A stretch of DNA of 64,000 nucleotides from Corbicula japonica (taxonomy: Eukaryota > Mollusca > Bivalvia > Venerida > Cyrenidae). The notes under the pieces are model-generated. The model was not told the DNA's origin, did no database searches, and saw only the letters and a list, made by a program, of their open reading frames with translations. The position numbers and the translations under genes were made by a program. This document shows positions 21,613-33,554 of the stretch, in pieces. How positions within the stretch are numbered: the stretch's first letter is position 1; every line of letters begins with the position of its first letter. Where the stretch lies: positions 3,770,303-3,834,302 of the forward strand of contig JAZAYU010000061.1 of the NCBI GenBank assembly GCA_038501625.1. The letters are read 5' to 3'.

Positions 21613-21760
21613 TGGGCTGAAGGTTATAAAACTGAGATTGGAAACCAGTCTCAAATCTCAAGCATCTGATTGGCTGTAATGGCGACTGGTCGCCATTTCA
21701 GCCAATCAGATGCTTGAGATTTGAGACTGGTTTCCATGCTCAGTTTTATAACCTTGGGCA
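21613..21760. repeat. CCAAT palindrome
   Basis: GGCTGAAGGTTATAAAACTG to CAGTTTTATAACCTTGGGC. Confidence 0.88.
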
Positions 21761-22027
21761 CAGGTCTGTCCACAGGTGGTCAGTAAAGAAGTGCTGGACT
21801 TCAATACAACTTGCAGCCCATTCTTTGCTCTTTATTGTGTGTTTATTTGGAAAGACTAAAAGAAAAATCCAACCTATTTGCTTGGTACACATTAAAACAG
21901 TTTGGTAATGGAAAGCTCATGAATAAAAATACAATTAAAATACCTATTTCAATCATGGCATGACTTTCATTTCCCTTTCATGCTTGTGTTAATTTCCTAA
22001 ACATGCTGTCTGTCTTTTTGGTACAGA

Positions 22028-22198
22028 TTTACCCTTTCCTCCATAGATACACCTATTGCATGGACGGACAGTTTAGATCCAGATCAGCGATCAGGATCTA
22101 AACTGTTCGTTTTTGATTCATAAGGTTCTGACAAAAATGCAACCAGTGCAGATTTGCCGGCTGATCTGGATCTATACTGGTCTGGAGGAAAGGGTTAA
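22028..22198 (-). mobile_element. TTAA-MITE, internally deleted
   Basis: Both ends present (ACCCTTTCCTCCATAG, GGAGGAAAGGGTTAA) but both palindromic arms shortened; ~170 bp. Confidence 0.82.
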
Positions 22199-22600
22199 AC
22201 AATGCTTGGATTCATTGAATTAGAGGCAGCATAAGATATTACTAATTCTAACGTAACTTCTCAGTAGACAATTCATTGAAGTGATCCTGATTTTGTTTAA
22301 ATCCATGATGTATCACTGCTTCGTGCCTGTTTACCTTTCCTGACATCACTTTTATTGTTTGACATCATAAACGGCTTGAAAAGGGGAGTTTGTGAAATCA
22401 TACAATTATTATCCAAAATTTGTGTAGCATATTGGTAGAATTGAAATAATATGCTGGTGATGTATTGCAGGATTAATGGGACAGCCCTTTAGATACTACC
22501 AGTATATCATTAGGCTTATGAACTATGCTTCACAATAATTCCTTCATAAATAAATTATACTTGAAGTTGAAGTGCCTAGGTCTGGTTGTGTGCATATAGC

Positions 22601-22761
22601 TTAACCCTTTCCTCCATATATATGCATTTTTACACATGTGTTACCAGTGTATATAGATCCAGATCAGACTGCACGGATGCCGTCGGATCATGATCTGCAC
22701 TGGTCGCATTTTGGTCAGAAATAACCAAACAATTCAAAAGCCAACATTTTAGATCCTGATA
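22601..22761 (+). mobile_element. TTAA-MITE, right end missing
   Basis: TTAACCCTTTCCTCCATA start; stops after TTTAGATCCTGATA. Confidence 0.8.
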
Positions 22762-22891
22762 CAGTGACAATTACTAATTTTTAGATATTTTGTAACATAG
22801 TATTTTAAAAAATCAAACTAAAAAGACTTTGCACTTACAAACTATTTACACATTATAAAACAAAGTGTGTTAAATGTTATAATATTGTTCA

Positions 22892-23133
22892 TTATCCCTT
22901 TCCTGGATATATATGCATTTTTACGCATGTGCGACCAGTGTAGATCCAGATCAGCGGGCACATCCATGCCGTCTGATCAGGATCTGCACTGGTCGCATTT
23001 TGGTCAGAAATAACCTAATGAATCAAATAGCAAACAGTTTAGATCCTGATCAGACGGCACGGATGTGCTGGCTGATCTGAATCTAAAATGTTTGCCCTAG
23101 CAATAAAGGTGTATCTATACGGGAAAGGGTTAT
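22892..23133 (+). mobile_element. TTAA-MITE
   Basis: TTATCCCTTTCCTGGATATA and ATACGGGAAAGGGTTAT ends; the terminal TTAA has mutated to TTAT on both sides. Confidence 0.85.
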
Positions 23134-23639
23134 TTAGGCTTACCGGTAGGTAGTATGGCATTTTCATCAGTATGCTTTATGAATTTTGTCAAATACAGAT
23201 TCATTATTATGGGTACAGTTTTAATATAGAGTTCCATGTAATATTTATTGTCAGGAAAACCACCAAAATTGGTATTCGTGGAAACTAACAGTTTTACATT
23301 TTTTCGAATGGTGTTAAATTGTGTTTTGAGTAAGTTTCAATTTCAGCTAGAAGAAAAGTAATGTAGGCAGTAGTTTACAGGTGCAGAATTTCTCATTCCT
23401 CTCAAGTTATCATCAATCTTGTTACAAATCGGAATTTGGCTGGGAAAATACAGTTTGTAACATTTACCAAAAAAACAACATTTTTTTGTTATTTAGATGG
23501 AAAGAAACGCATGGGCTCCTGGATTTTGTTAAATATGTTTTCAACTGGGTACAGTTGAGTGATTATAGACTTCAGGAAACATTAATCTGCCAGGCAGTTG
23601 GATCATTCTGCCCTTTCTTCTAGTGGAAACCATCTGTGA

Positions 23640-25690
23640 AGCCATGGTATGGTGGCCATTCATTGACTAATGCCATGATGTGGCTACCATTAATCGAGTA
23701 AAGGTCATGGTGTGGCTGCCATTAATTGAGTGAAGGCATAGGTGTGGCAGCCATTAATCAAGTAAAGGTCATGGTGTGGCTGCCGTTAATTGAGTGAAGG
23801 CAATGGTGTGGCTGCCATTAATTGAGTGAAGGCCATGGTGTGGCTGCCATTAATTGAGTAAAGGTCATGTTATGGCAGCCATTAATGTAGTAAAGGTCAT
23901 GGTGTGGCAGCCATTAATTGAGTGAAGGCAATGGTGTGGCTGCCATTAATTGAGTGAAGGCAATGGTGTGGCTGCCATTAATTGAGTGAAGGCAATGGTG
24001 TGGCTGCCATTAAATGGGTGAAGGCAATGGTGTGGCTGCCATCAATTGAGTGAAGGCAATTGTGTGGCTGCCATTAATTGAGGGAAGGCCATGGTGTGGC
24101 TGCCATTAATTGAGTGGAGGCAATGGTGTAGCTGCCATTAATTGAGTGAAAGCCATGTTGTGGCAGCCATTAATCGAGTTGAGGTCATGTTGCGGCTGCC
24201 ATTAATTGAGTGAAGGCCATGTTGTTGCAGCCATAAATTGAGTGAAGGCCATGTTGTGGCTGCCATTAATTGAGTGAAGGCCATGTTGTGGCAGCCAATT
24301 ATCAAGTAAAGGTCATGGTGTGGCTGCCATTAATTGAGTGAAGGCAATGGTGTGGCTGCCATTAATTGAGTGAAAGCCATGTTGTGGCAGCCATTAATGG
24401 AGTGAAGGTCATGTTGTGGCTGCCATTAATCGAGTGAAGGCAATGGTGTGGCTGCCATTAATTTGGTGAAGGCAATGGTGTGGCTGCCATTAATTGAGGG
24501 AAGGCCATGGTGTGGCTGCCATTAATTGAGTGAAGGCAATGGTGTGGCTGCCATTAATTGAGTGAAGGCCATGTTGTGGCAGCCATTAATCGAGTTGAGG
24601 TCATGTTGCGGCTGCCATTAATTGAGTGAAGGCCATGTTGTTGCAGCCATAAATTGAGTGAAGGCCATGTTGTGGCTGCCATTAATTGAGTGAAGGCGAT
24701 GTTGTGGCAGCCATTAATCAAGTAAAGGTCATGGTGTGGCTGCCATTAATTGAGTGAAGGCAATGGTGTGGCTGCCATTAATTGAGTGAAAGCCATGTTG
24801 TGGCAGCCATTAATGGAGTGAAGGTCATGTTGTGGCTGCCATTAATCGAGTGAAGGCAATGGTGTGGCTGCCATTAATTTGGTGAAGGCAATGGTGTGGC
24901 TGCTATTAATTGAGTGAAAGCCATGTTGTGGCTGCTATTAATCGAGTGAAGGTCATGTTGTGGCTGCCATTAATCGAGTGAAGGCAATGGTGTGGCTGCC
25001 ATTAATTTGGTGAAGGCAATGGTGTGGCTGCTATTAATTGAGTGAAAGCCATGTTGTGGCTGCTATTAATCGAGTGAAGGTCATGTTGTGGCTGCCATTA
25101 ATCGAGTGAAGGCAATGGTGTGGCTGCCATTAATTGGGTGAAGGCCATGTTGTGGCTGCCATTAATTGAGTGAAGGCCATGTTTTGGCAGCTGTTAATCA
25201 AGTGAAGGCAATGGTGTGGCTGCCATTAATTGGGTGAAGGCCATGTTGTGGCAGCCATTAATTGAGTGAAGGCCATGTTTTGGCAGCTGTTAATAAAGTG
25301 AAGGCCATGGTGCGGCTGCCATAAATTGAGTGAATGCCTTGTTGTGGCGGCTGTTAATCCAGTGAAGGCCATGTTGTGTCTGCCATTAATTGAGTGAAGG
25401 TTATGGTGTGGCTGCCATTAATAGAGTGAAGGCCATGGTGTGGCTGCCATTTATCGAGTGAAGGCCATTCTGTGGCTGCCATTAATCGAGTGAAGGCCAT
25501 GTTGTGGCTGACATTAATTAGGTGAAGGCCAAGTTGTGGCAGCCACTAAATGAGTGAAGGCTAGGTTGTGGCAGCAATTCATTATGTGAAGGCCATGTTG
25601 TGGCAGCCATTGAGTGAAGGCTAGGTTGTGGCAGCCATTAATTGAGTGAAGGCCATGTTGTTGCATCCATTAATCGAGTGAACCAACCAG
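23640..25690. repeat. 32-bp minisatellite, about 64 units, higher-order structure
   Basis: The unit is near GTGGCTGCCATTAATTGAGT then GAAGGCAATGGT. Variants (GGCAGCC, ATCGAGTT, TTTGGTGA) recur at set distances: ATCGAGTTGAGGTCATG is found 416 bp apart (13 units) and the TTTGGTGAAGGCAATGG block 128 bp apart (4 units). No spacers, so not a CRISPR array. It lies in the intron after the half-LDLa exon. Confidence 0.93.
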
Positions 25691-25988
25691 GCAATTATGT
25701 TCAAAATATTGATAGAAAAATGTAAATCATGTGGAAAAGCATACTCCTTGAGGTCAACAGTTTGGGCTCTGGTCTCCAGAGAAGTGATAACCTTGCATCT
25801 TTATATTGACTGACACTTACCTAAAAGAAGATAAATGTAGGATTTAAGAAACTTCATTAATAAAATGATGTATATAGTGGCTTTAGCTTAGCATTTATTA
25901 GTTTGTAAGACTAGCGACCATCTAGGCTACTTGAATGATACTGACTGTAGGAAAAATGTCAAATTTTAACACATCACTTCTGTGTAAG

Positions 25989-26472
25989 TGTTAACCCTTT
26001 CCTCCATAGATACACCTTTTTATGCATGTGCAATCAGTGTAGATCCAGATTAGCTTGCACATCCGTCTGATCAGGATCTGCACTGGTTGCATTTTGGTCA
26101 GAAATAACCTAACGAATCAAAAAGCGAACAGTGCAGATCCTGATCAGATGGCACATCCATGCAGTCTGATCAGGATCTACACTGTTTGCTTATTGGTCAG
26201 AAAAAATGTAATTCATCTAAAAGTGAACAGTGAAGATTCTGATAAGACTGAACAGGTACCAAGGTTATAAAACTGAGATTGGAAACCAGTCTCAAATCTC
26301 AAGGATCTGATTGGCTGAAATGGCAACTGGTTGCCATTTCAGCCAATCAGATTCTTGAGATTTGAGACTGGTTTCCATGCTCAGCTTTATAACCTTCAGC
26401 CCAGATGTGCTGACTAATATGGATCTTTACTTCTTGCTCATGGAATAAAAGCTGCATCAGAAAAGGGTTAAA
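25989..26472. mobile_element. TTAA-MITE interrupted by a palindrome
   Basis: TTAACCCTTTCCTCCATAG start; right part resumes as GATGTGCTGACTAATATGG and ends AAAAGGGTTAA. Confidence 0.75.
26259..26402. repeat. CCAAT palindrome nested in a TTAA-MITE
   Basis: CCAAGGTTATAAAACTGAG to CTCAGCTTTATAACCTTCAG, splitting the MITE above. Confidence 0.87.
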
Positions 26473-26657
26473 TGTTAGCAGTCACTTCGAAGAGGCAAGC
26501 TTTTATCATACATCATGTTCTATGAGCTTCTGTACCAAAATATACAATGTACTTGCAACTGTTGTCTATCACTTAACCCTTAACCCACTAACAGACTGGA
26601 ATATATTTCTGTTTGAGCTAGTCCATTCCTTGTTCAGTGGGATATTCTACAGAAATT

Positions 26658-26970
26658 TATTAACCTTTACTGCATATTTTCAGTTGTCATTGCAAGAGTC
26701 AGCAGTGTAGATTCCAGATCAGCCAGCACTTTCTGGATGTACACTACTTGCTTGGTCAGAAATTACCCAATGTAGATCCTGATCAATGGCACAGATGTGC
26801 TGGCTGTTCTGAATCTACACTGTTCACCATTCGAGTAAAAGGTTAACAAAATTTGTTGACAAATACGGAAAAGTGCAGACCCTGATCAGACAAGTCTGTC
26901 AATACACTTGCTGATAGGGGTCTACACTGCCACTAAATGTAACCCGAGCTGTGCTTAGCGCTTTAAGGGT
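26658..26970. mobile_element. TTAA-MITE, two degenerate pieces
   Basis: First piece 26658-26846 ends GAGTAAAAGGTTAA; second, 26873-26973, retains CCTGATCAGACAAG and AAGGGTTAA. Confidence 0.6.
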
Positions 26971-27050
26971 TAACCATCCTGCATATTTTATTATTTTGCT
27001 TTGGTTATGCTTGATTCAATCAGCATGCTTGTTTGTTTTACTAAATGTAG

Positions 27051-27167
27051 CTGAGATATGTGCTGAGACAGAGTTCCAATGTCTTGACGGCCATGGTTGT
27101 ATCAGGTTTTCCGCCCTTTGTGATGGAAGAATAGATTGTTTGGATTTGTCTGATGAAGCTAACTGTG
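27051..27167 (+). CDS. HSPG2: Perlecan exon i: LDLa 5
   Basis: Acceptor ctaaatgtag, donor TGTG|GTATGC, phase 1 both sides. AEICAETEFQCLDGHGC then IRFSALCDGRIDCLDLSDE and ANC: complete, with DLSDE instead of DGSDE. Joined to the preceding half repeat it keeps frame. Confidence 0.92.
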
Positions 27168-27362
27168 GTATGCTTTCATTTTTGTGTATCCCTATTTTAA
27201 CGCTTACACCTTATTATAGTTACACTTTCTATTGCATATGCAACTAGTGTAGATCCAGATCAGCCGGCACATCTGTTAGTCAGACTTAACCAAATCAATG
27301 AGAAAGAAAACAGTAGTTACCTTTGCAATACTTTTCTAAGAATGAGAACAGTGCAGAACGTG

Positions 27363-27539
27363 GCCTAAAGGTTATAAAACTGAGCATGGAAACCAGTCTC
27401 AAATATCAAGCATCCGATTGGCTGAAATGGTGACCAGTCACCATTTCAGCCAATCAGATGCTTGACCAGTTGCCATTTCAGCCAATCAGATGCTTGATAT
27501 TTGCGACTGGTTTCCATGCTCAGTTTTATAACCTTGGGC
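27363..27539. repeat. CCAAT palindrome with partly duplicated arm
   Basis: The right arm unit GCCATTTCAGCCAATCAGAT occurs twice. It follows a TTAA-MITE fragment (about 27197-27355) that it seems to have invaded. Confidence 0.82.
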
Positions 27540-27593
27540 ACAGGTCCATGATTAAGAATGATCTCATCTTCAGACAATGCATTAAGTATCAAT

Positions 27594-28512
27594 ATACTGT
27601 AGAATCTCAAAAATAAGCACATAATCAAAAATAAGCGCATACTGAAAAAAGCACATATTTCTCTTACAGAAAATTAATACCTAAAAATAAGCGCATAGCC
27701 ATCCCTTACAGTTGAAATACATCCCAAAAATAAGCCCATATATGCAACCGTAGTTCAGTGGTTTATGTTGCATTAAGCTAGGGGCTAATTCAGTCTTTTA
27801 GTTAATGATTATTACAGTATACCTGTATCGTTAACAATAATGTATTAACAGTGTTTGCCACTAAGGTGTGAACAACTTGCATAGCTATTTTCGAAGAGAA
27901 CTATTTATTCTATTGTTTAAGTACAATGTAATAAAGTTCTGTAGTTTTCACTGTTTATTTTGGATTATTATGTCGCTTGAAGTAATAATTATGTGCCTTT
28001 GCAATATTGTGTTAAAAAAATAAATAATTTATGAAAATCCAATTCGGAAATCTTACATTGGAGAGATAAAAATCTTAATTGTTCAGTTTTCCAAAGAATG
28101 CCAAATTTATCAAAGTAAATCATACCACTTGAATTTATTATGTTCGGCTACTTGTTTGTCTGCATGAACTAATACTTTAAATATTGGATGTATAGTAATG
28201 ATGATCTATAGTTGTAAATGTGTAAATCAAAGTGCATTTTCAAACATGTCTTTCCTCTTCAAAGATGGTCAATGTGTATCAATAATGCATGATGCATGCG
28301 TGTTTTGAAGGGTCATTTTGTATCATTATTTAGCATATAGTCTGTCAATCTAAACTATATCGAAAATATTAAGCAGCTTAAATATTAGCGCATATCAAAA
28401 ATAAGCGCATATTCGGCGGCTTAAATATAAGCGCATATCAAAATATAAGCGCATAAAAGCGTCACAAATTCATATATAAGCGTATACGCTTATTTTCGAG
28501 ATTCTACGGTAT
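27594..28512. mobile_element. Second TA-flanked pogo-like element
   Basis: Left TACTGTAGAATCTCAAAAAT faces right ATTTTCGAGATTCTACGGTA. Clusters of AATAAGCGCATA near both ends act as subterminal repeats. ~920 bp, no transposase frame. Confidence 0.65.
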
Positions 28513-28653
28513 TTTGCTTCACTTGCTTTCTGTTTCAAACAATTAGCTTGGCTTGATGAATATGAGATTGTACATAGAGCATTAGATTTCTCTGTTGCTT
28601 TGGCAGATGAATTGCAGCAACGTTTCTGCAAAGTTTCCCAGCCAGTCACTGTT

Positions 28654-28895
28654 TTAACCCTTTCCTGTACAGACACACCTTTATTGCTAGGGCAAACAGT
28701 TTAGATCCAGATCAGCCGGCACATCCGTGCCATCTGATCAGGATCTAAACTGTTCGCTTCTTGATTCATTAGGTTATTTCTGACCAAAATGCGACCAGTG
28801 CAGATCCTGATCAGACGGCACGGATGTGCCGGCTGATCTGGATCTACACTGGTTGCACATGCGTAAAAATGCGTATCTGTACAGGAAAGGGTTAA
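28654..28895 (-). mobile_element. TTAA-MITE, very well preserved
   Basis: TTAACCCTTTCCTGTACAG and CTGTACAGGAAAGGGTTAA are perfect inverted ends; among the youngest-looking copies. Confidence 0.93.
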
Positions 28896-29189
28896 CCCTC
28901 CAAAGCATTGTTGTGTTGGATACTTGTTGCTTGTAACTCCCTATGTTATTATATACAATGAGGTACAGATAAGCAAATCTATGATACTGTTAGATGTTTC
29001 AATATTTGTATGCTTGGTGTAAGATGAAAATGATTTTTGTTGGAGCAAGAGCTTGGTGTTGTGGGGATGTGGCATTGAATATAAATGTGATGAAATAACA
29101 CATTTTGAAATAACACATTAAATTGTGTCTAGCATGTAGAATTTTCATTCAAGCAGTGTGTTTATGTGTGTATTAATTCTTAAGTCCAT

Positions 29190-29388
29190 ATGTACAACTT
29201 TCCTCAGCAAAGAATTTAGATCCAGATTAGCCAGCTCATATGTACCATCTGATCAGGATCTACACTGTTTACCTTTTTTTTATTCATTAGGCTATTTCTG
29301 ACCAAAAAGCAAACAGTGTAGATCCTGATCAGATTATATGGATGTGCTGACTGATCTAGGGCATGCTATAAATGGAGTAAAATGTTAG
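29190..29388. mobile_element. TTAA-MITE, old copy upstream of exon j
   Basis: Diverged arms around TAGATCCAGATTAGCCAGC; ends GGAGTAAAATGTTAG. Confidence 0.65.
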
Positions 29389-29441
29389 GAATTTTACTCA
29401 CGCCTGTATTGTTCTTGCACATTTATTTTGTTGTTTTGTAG

Positions 29442-29552
29442 AATGTGCTGAGGGGGAGTTTCAGTGTACTGCAGACCGGAACTGTATTTCTGGAGCACGG
29501 AGATGTGATAGCAATAAAGATTGCAAAGATGGTTCCGATGAAGCCAACTGTC
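29442..29552 (+). CDS. HSPG2: Perlecan exon j: LDLa 6
   Basis: Acceptor ttgttttgtag, donor TGTC|GTATGT, phase 1. ECAEGEFQCTADRNCISGA then RRCDSNKDCKDGSDEANC: complete repeat with intact calcium box. Confidence 0.94.
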
Positions 29553-29581
29553 GTATGTATACTTCATTCAAGTTAATGATA

Positions 29582-29818
29582 TTAACCCTGTTCTCCATAT
29601 ATACACCTTTATTGCGTGGGAGATCATTTTAGATCCAGATCAGCCTGCACATCCGTGCCGTCTGATCAGGATCTCAACTGTTCGCTTTTTGATTCCTTAG
29701 GTTATTTCTTAAAATGCGACTAGTGCAGATCCTGATCAGACGGCAGATGTGCAGACTGATTTGGATCTACACTGGTTGCACATGTGTAAAAAGGCGAATA
29801 TATGGAGGAAAGGGTTCA
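29582..29818 (-). mobile_element. TTAA-MITE 29 nt past exon j donor
   Basis: TTAACCCTGTTCTCCATATA and TATGGAGGAAAGGGTT ends. Confidence 0.87.
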
Positions 29819-30109
29819 GTTAAAAACCATTAGGCAGCTTTTCAAAATCTCAGTCCAACACTTCATTTTAAGCCCAACCACTCTACACATTTTTTGCCAA
29901 CCGCTTAGTTGCAGACAATCGCTATAAAAAGAACAGAGTATGTGTGGGAAGCCTCATGAAACATGCCTATGTAGAAAAAAGCTAAATTCCTTACATCAAA
30001 CATTTCAGTACATGCACTGTATATGGATTTAGTCACATTAGTTTGCCTGCAGTTTCTGATTACACTAATTCAAAGTGAAACTACCCTTTTGAATTCTTAA
30101 CATCATGAT

Positions 30110-30474
30110 TTAACTCTTTCTTCCATAGACACACCTTTATTGCGAGGGTGAACAGTTTAGATCCAGATCAGCCGGCATATCTGTGCCGTCTGATCAATAT
30201 CTAAACTGTTTGCTTTTTTATTTGTTAGGTTATTTCTGACCTAAATGCTACCAGTGCAAGTCCTGATCAGACGGCACGGATGTGCTGATTGATCTGGATC
30301 TACACTGGTGGCACATGCGTAAAAAGGCGTATATATGGTGGAAAGGGTTATAACCTAATGAATCAAAAAGCAAACAGTTTAGATCCTGATCAGACGGCAT
30401 GGATGTGCCAGCTGATCTAGATCTAAACTGTTGTGCCCATACAATAAAGGTGTGTCTATGGAGGAAAGGGTTAA
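30110..30474 (-). mobile_element. TTAA-MITE plus a second partial copy, ending 37 nt before exon k
   Basis: A full copy 30110-30350 runs directly into the second half of another copy in the opposite sense (AACCTAATGAATCAAAAAGC onward), ending GGAGGAAAGGGTTAA. Confidence 0.85.
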
Positions 30475-30511
30475 CAGAATGATTGGACATACCGTACTTT
30501 GTTACTTGCAG

Positions 30512-30628
30512 CATGCCCTGACGGTTTCTTCCAGTGTGTGAATACGTCCTCCCAGGAGTGTATCAGTAATGGACTCTTATGTGATGGTGTGTCCGACTGC
30601 TCTGATGGATCGGATGAAGCTAAATGTG
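30512..30628 (+). CDS. HSPG2: Perlecan exon k: LDLa 7
   Basis: Acceptor ttacttgcag, donor TGTG|GTAGGA, phase 1. [17 protein letters not shown] then [23 protein letters not shown] between C2 and C3 is a possible N-glycan site, unusual in this array. Confidence 0.93.
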
Positions 30629-31160
30629 GTAGGACTTCTAGCAGACCTTGATACTACTCAAATTTAATACACTTTTTAATGTGTTATATTGAACACTACA
30701 TTCCTGCTGGACAGGGGTGTTTTGTTCTATTTTGAAAAATACATCTCTGTTGTTAAGTATGTTAACTGTAATTGGAGCCCTGCTTCAAAGAAGTATTTTG
30801 CTATATTTGGAACCATACATTTCCTGCTGCAAATGGGAGTTTTTATGGTAATACTATGTGCAACTCAACATACCTGCTGCACAGGGATGTTTTGGCAGGA
30901 ATAGTCAACATATTTAATCATTTTGATCAAACTTGGCATGGACATTGGTCATGGCCATTAAATGAACCTTAAACTATGTTGGTAGATGATAATAATATCA
31001 TTATAATTGTAAAGTGGTACTAATTAGGTCCTAGATTCAGTTCTAGACTCTGCTTTTAGCTATAACTGACCCCTTTTCGTTGTATGGTCCACCAGTCAGA
31101 GTATAAACCCAGGTTCACAGGGTTTGTTTTTGTACAATGCTGACTTAAGACTTCTTTTAG
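30629..31160. other. Intron with weak tandem repetition
   Basis: Phrases such as CATTCCTGCTGGACAGGGGT, CATTTCCTGCTGCAAATGGG and CATACCTGCTGCACAGGGAT recur about 85-120 bp apart (near 30699, 30818 and 30869). No exon is seen. Confidence 0.5.
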
Positions 31161-31271
31161 GATGTAGTCCTGGACAATGGCAGTGTGCTGATAAGACTTG
31201 TATCCCTGCCAGCATGAGGTGCGATGGTCGTCCACAGTGCGAGGACCGCTCTGATGAAATAAGCTGTGTTG
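31161..31271 (+). CDS. HSPG2: Perlecan exon l: LDLa 8
   Basis: Acceptor cttcttttag, donor GTTG|GTAAGT, phase 1. GCSPGQWQCADKTCIPAS then MRCDGRPQCEDRSDEISC. RSDE replaces GSDE, keeping the acidic ligands. Confidence 0.94.
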
Positions 31272-31310
31272 GTAAGTCACCATAGATGGTCATTAAGTAA
31301 TCCAGAAACC

Positions 31311-31395
31311 ATCCCTTTTGTTTAATCTCAAGCGTCTGGAGACTAGTCTGATTGGCTGGAATGGAAACTAGTCTGGACTTAACGTTAAACTTTTG
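31311..31395. repeat. Relic of the CCAAT palindrome
   Basis: TCTCAAGCGTCTGGAGACTA, GATTGGCTGGAATGG and AAACTAGTCTGGAC are decayed arms. Confidence 0.45.
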
Positions 31396-31557
31396 ATCTG
31401 ACATGCAAAATTGTTTATAGCCTGGACTATATGATAAAAAAAATCTTCATTTTCCTTCTGTTTAGTATTTTTTCCTCTCAGAGCATCAGATATTTTTTGA
31501 GGGAATCTCATGTTCATCAGAGCTTATAGCATTAATAAATAAAAGAAAAGCTATTAA

Positions 31558-32710
31558 TTATGCCCCCCTTCGAAGAAGCGGGGGTATATTGCTTTGCACA
31601 TGTCGGTCGGTCGGTAGGTCGGTTGGTCGGTCGGTCGGTCGGTCCGTAGACCACATCTTGTCCGATCAATAACTAGACAACGCTTTGTGATACAGTCCTT
31701 ATATTTGGTGTGGAGGTTGGCCATGACCAGTAGAAGACCCCTATTGATTTTGGGGTCAGTAGGTCAAAGGTCAAGGTCACAGTGGCCTTGACCACAAAAA
31801 CCTTGTCCGATCAATAACTAGACAACGCTTTGTGATACAGTCCTCATATTTGGTGTGGAGGTTGGTCGTGACCAGTAGAAGACCCCTATTGATTTTGGGG
31901 TCAGTAGGTCAAAGGTCAAGGTCACAGTGGCCTTGACCACAAAAACCTTGTCCGATCAATAACTAGACAACGCTTTGTGATACAGTCCTCATATTTGGTG
32001 TGGAGGTTGGTCGTGACCAGTAGAAGACCCCTATTGATTTTGGGGTCAGTAGGTCAAAGGTCAAGGTCACAGTCGCCTTGACCACAAAAACCTTGTCCGA
32101 TCAATAACTAGACAACGCTTTGTGATACAGTCCTCATATTTGGTGTGGAGGTTGGTCATGACCAATAGAAGAACCCTATTGATTTTAGGATCAGTAGGTC
32201 AAAGGTCAAGGTCACAGTGGCCTTTGCATACAAAAACGTTGTCCGATCAATAACTAGACAACGCTTTGTGATACAGACCTCATATTTGGTGTGGAAGTTG
32301 GTCGTGACCAGTAGAAGACCCCTATTGGTTTTGGGGTCAGTAGGTCAAAGGTCAAGGTCACGGAGGCCTTGACAACAAAAAACCTTGTTCGATCAATAAC
32401 TAGACGTTTTTTGATACAGTCCTAATATTTGGTGTGGAGGTTGGTCATGACCAGTACAAGACCCCTATTGATTTCGGGGTCAGTCAGTCAAAGGTCAAGG
32501 TCACAGTGGCGAGGTAAATGTAATCCTCTCATTGGATGACCTGGTTATTGATATATAGGAGTACCACCGTCTTGTAAATTGCTTTCATGACTGGTACCCT
32601 TCATTGCTAAAGCTTACAAAAGTCTCTAAATTTCCAAAAATTTAAATTCAATGCTAATAGATATCACTTGCACGTCAGGGGGGGCATTTGTGTTTGACAA
32701 ACACCTCTTG
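31558..32710 (+). mobile_element. Pearl/Helentron-like element, six ~145-bp core repeats
   Basis: Starts TTATGCCCCCCTTCGAAGAA, then a CGGT-rich microsatellite (about 31606-31645). TCCGATCAATAACTAGACAA recurs at about 31661, 31806, 31951, 32096 and 32242, with a degenerate sixth near 32389: spacing 145-147 bp. Ends near GGGGGGGCATTTGTGTTTGA and CAAACACCTCTTG. The middle core units are nearly identical, so amplification is recent. This is the clearest pearl-like copy. Confidence 0.75.
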
Positions 32711-32903
32711 TTTATCAAGTGTTTATATACAAGGACCTAAGATGGTCCAGTTTATTGTGGAAAAAACACATGACTGACATTACTCCTAAGAATCCCTATG
32801 TAAGCCATTTTTGTGTCACTGAGATGGCATTGATTCTTATGTCTGGCAGTGGCAGATCTGGTAGTCCGCCAACTGAACAATGAAATTAAATGTTCCCAGG
32901 TAC

Positions 32904-33119
32904 TTTAATTCCATATATATGCATTTTTATGCATGTGCGACAAGTGTAGATCCAGATAGGATCAGGATCTGCACTGGTCGCATTTTGGCCGGTAATAAAA
33001 CCAATAAATCAAATAGCGAACAGTTTAGATCCTGATCAGATGGCATGGATGTGCCAGCTGGTCTGGATCTAAACTGTTTGCCCATGACATAAAGGTGTAT
33101 CTATGGAGGAAAGGGTTAA
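32904..33119 (+). mobile_element. TTAA-MITE, copy A of a tandem duplication
   Basis: TTAATTCCATATATATGC start (deleted terminus) and CTATGGAGGAAAGGGTTAA end; the 190 bp on its right are repeated after the next MITE. Confidence 0.8.
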
Positions 33120-33313
33120 AAAGACTTGTTCTATTCATTTAATACTTGAAATATATCATCTGCATGAACAAAGCCTTCAGTGACAACAAGAATGATAACT
33201 CCTGTTAAATTTTTTTTTTTAGTTAAGCTCTTTCAAATGCATATTTAGTACATTTGTTCCTTGGAACAACAAATTCTAATATTCAAATTTTATTGATATA
33301 ATTATCAAGAGAC

Positions 33314-33554
33314 TTAACCCTTTCCTCTATAGACATACCGTTATTGCGTGGGCGAATAGTTTAGATCCAGATCAGCCAGCACATCTATGCCGTCTGATCA
33401 GGATCTAAACTGTTCGTTTTTTTATTAGTTAGGTTATTTCTGACCAAAATGTGACCAGTGCAGATCCTGATCAGACGGCATGGATGTGCCGGCTGATCTG
33501 GATCTACACTGGTTGCACATGCGTAGAATGAGTATTTATGTAGGAAAGGGTTAA
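33314..33554 (-). mobile_element. TTAA-MITE, copy B of a tandem duplication
   Basis: TTAACCCTTTCCTCTATAG and TGTAGGAAAGGGTTAA ends. Downstream CAAAGCCTTCAGTGACAAC matches the sequence after copy A, about 412 bp apart. Confidence 0.87.

Noticed and set aside
23640..25690. Possible CRISPR-like array (regular ~32-bp repeats)
   Set aside because: Repeats are contiguous with no unique spacers, and the surrounding gene is eukaryotic.
26055..26270. Open frames of 60-98 codons with DPDQ/IRICTG-type peptides, seen at many sites
   Set aside because: These are translations of the TTAA-MITE arms and recur at nearly every MITE copy.
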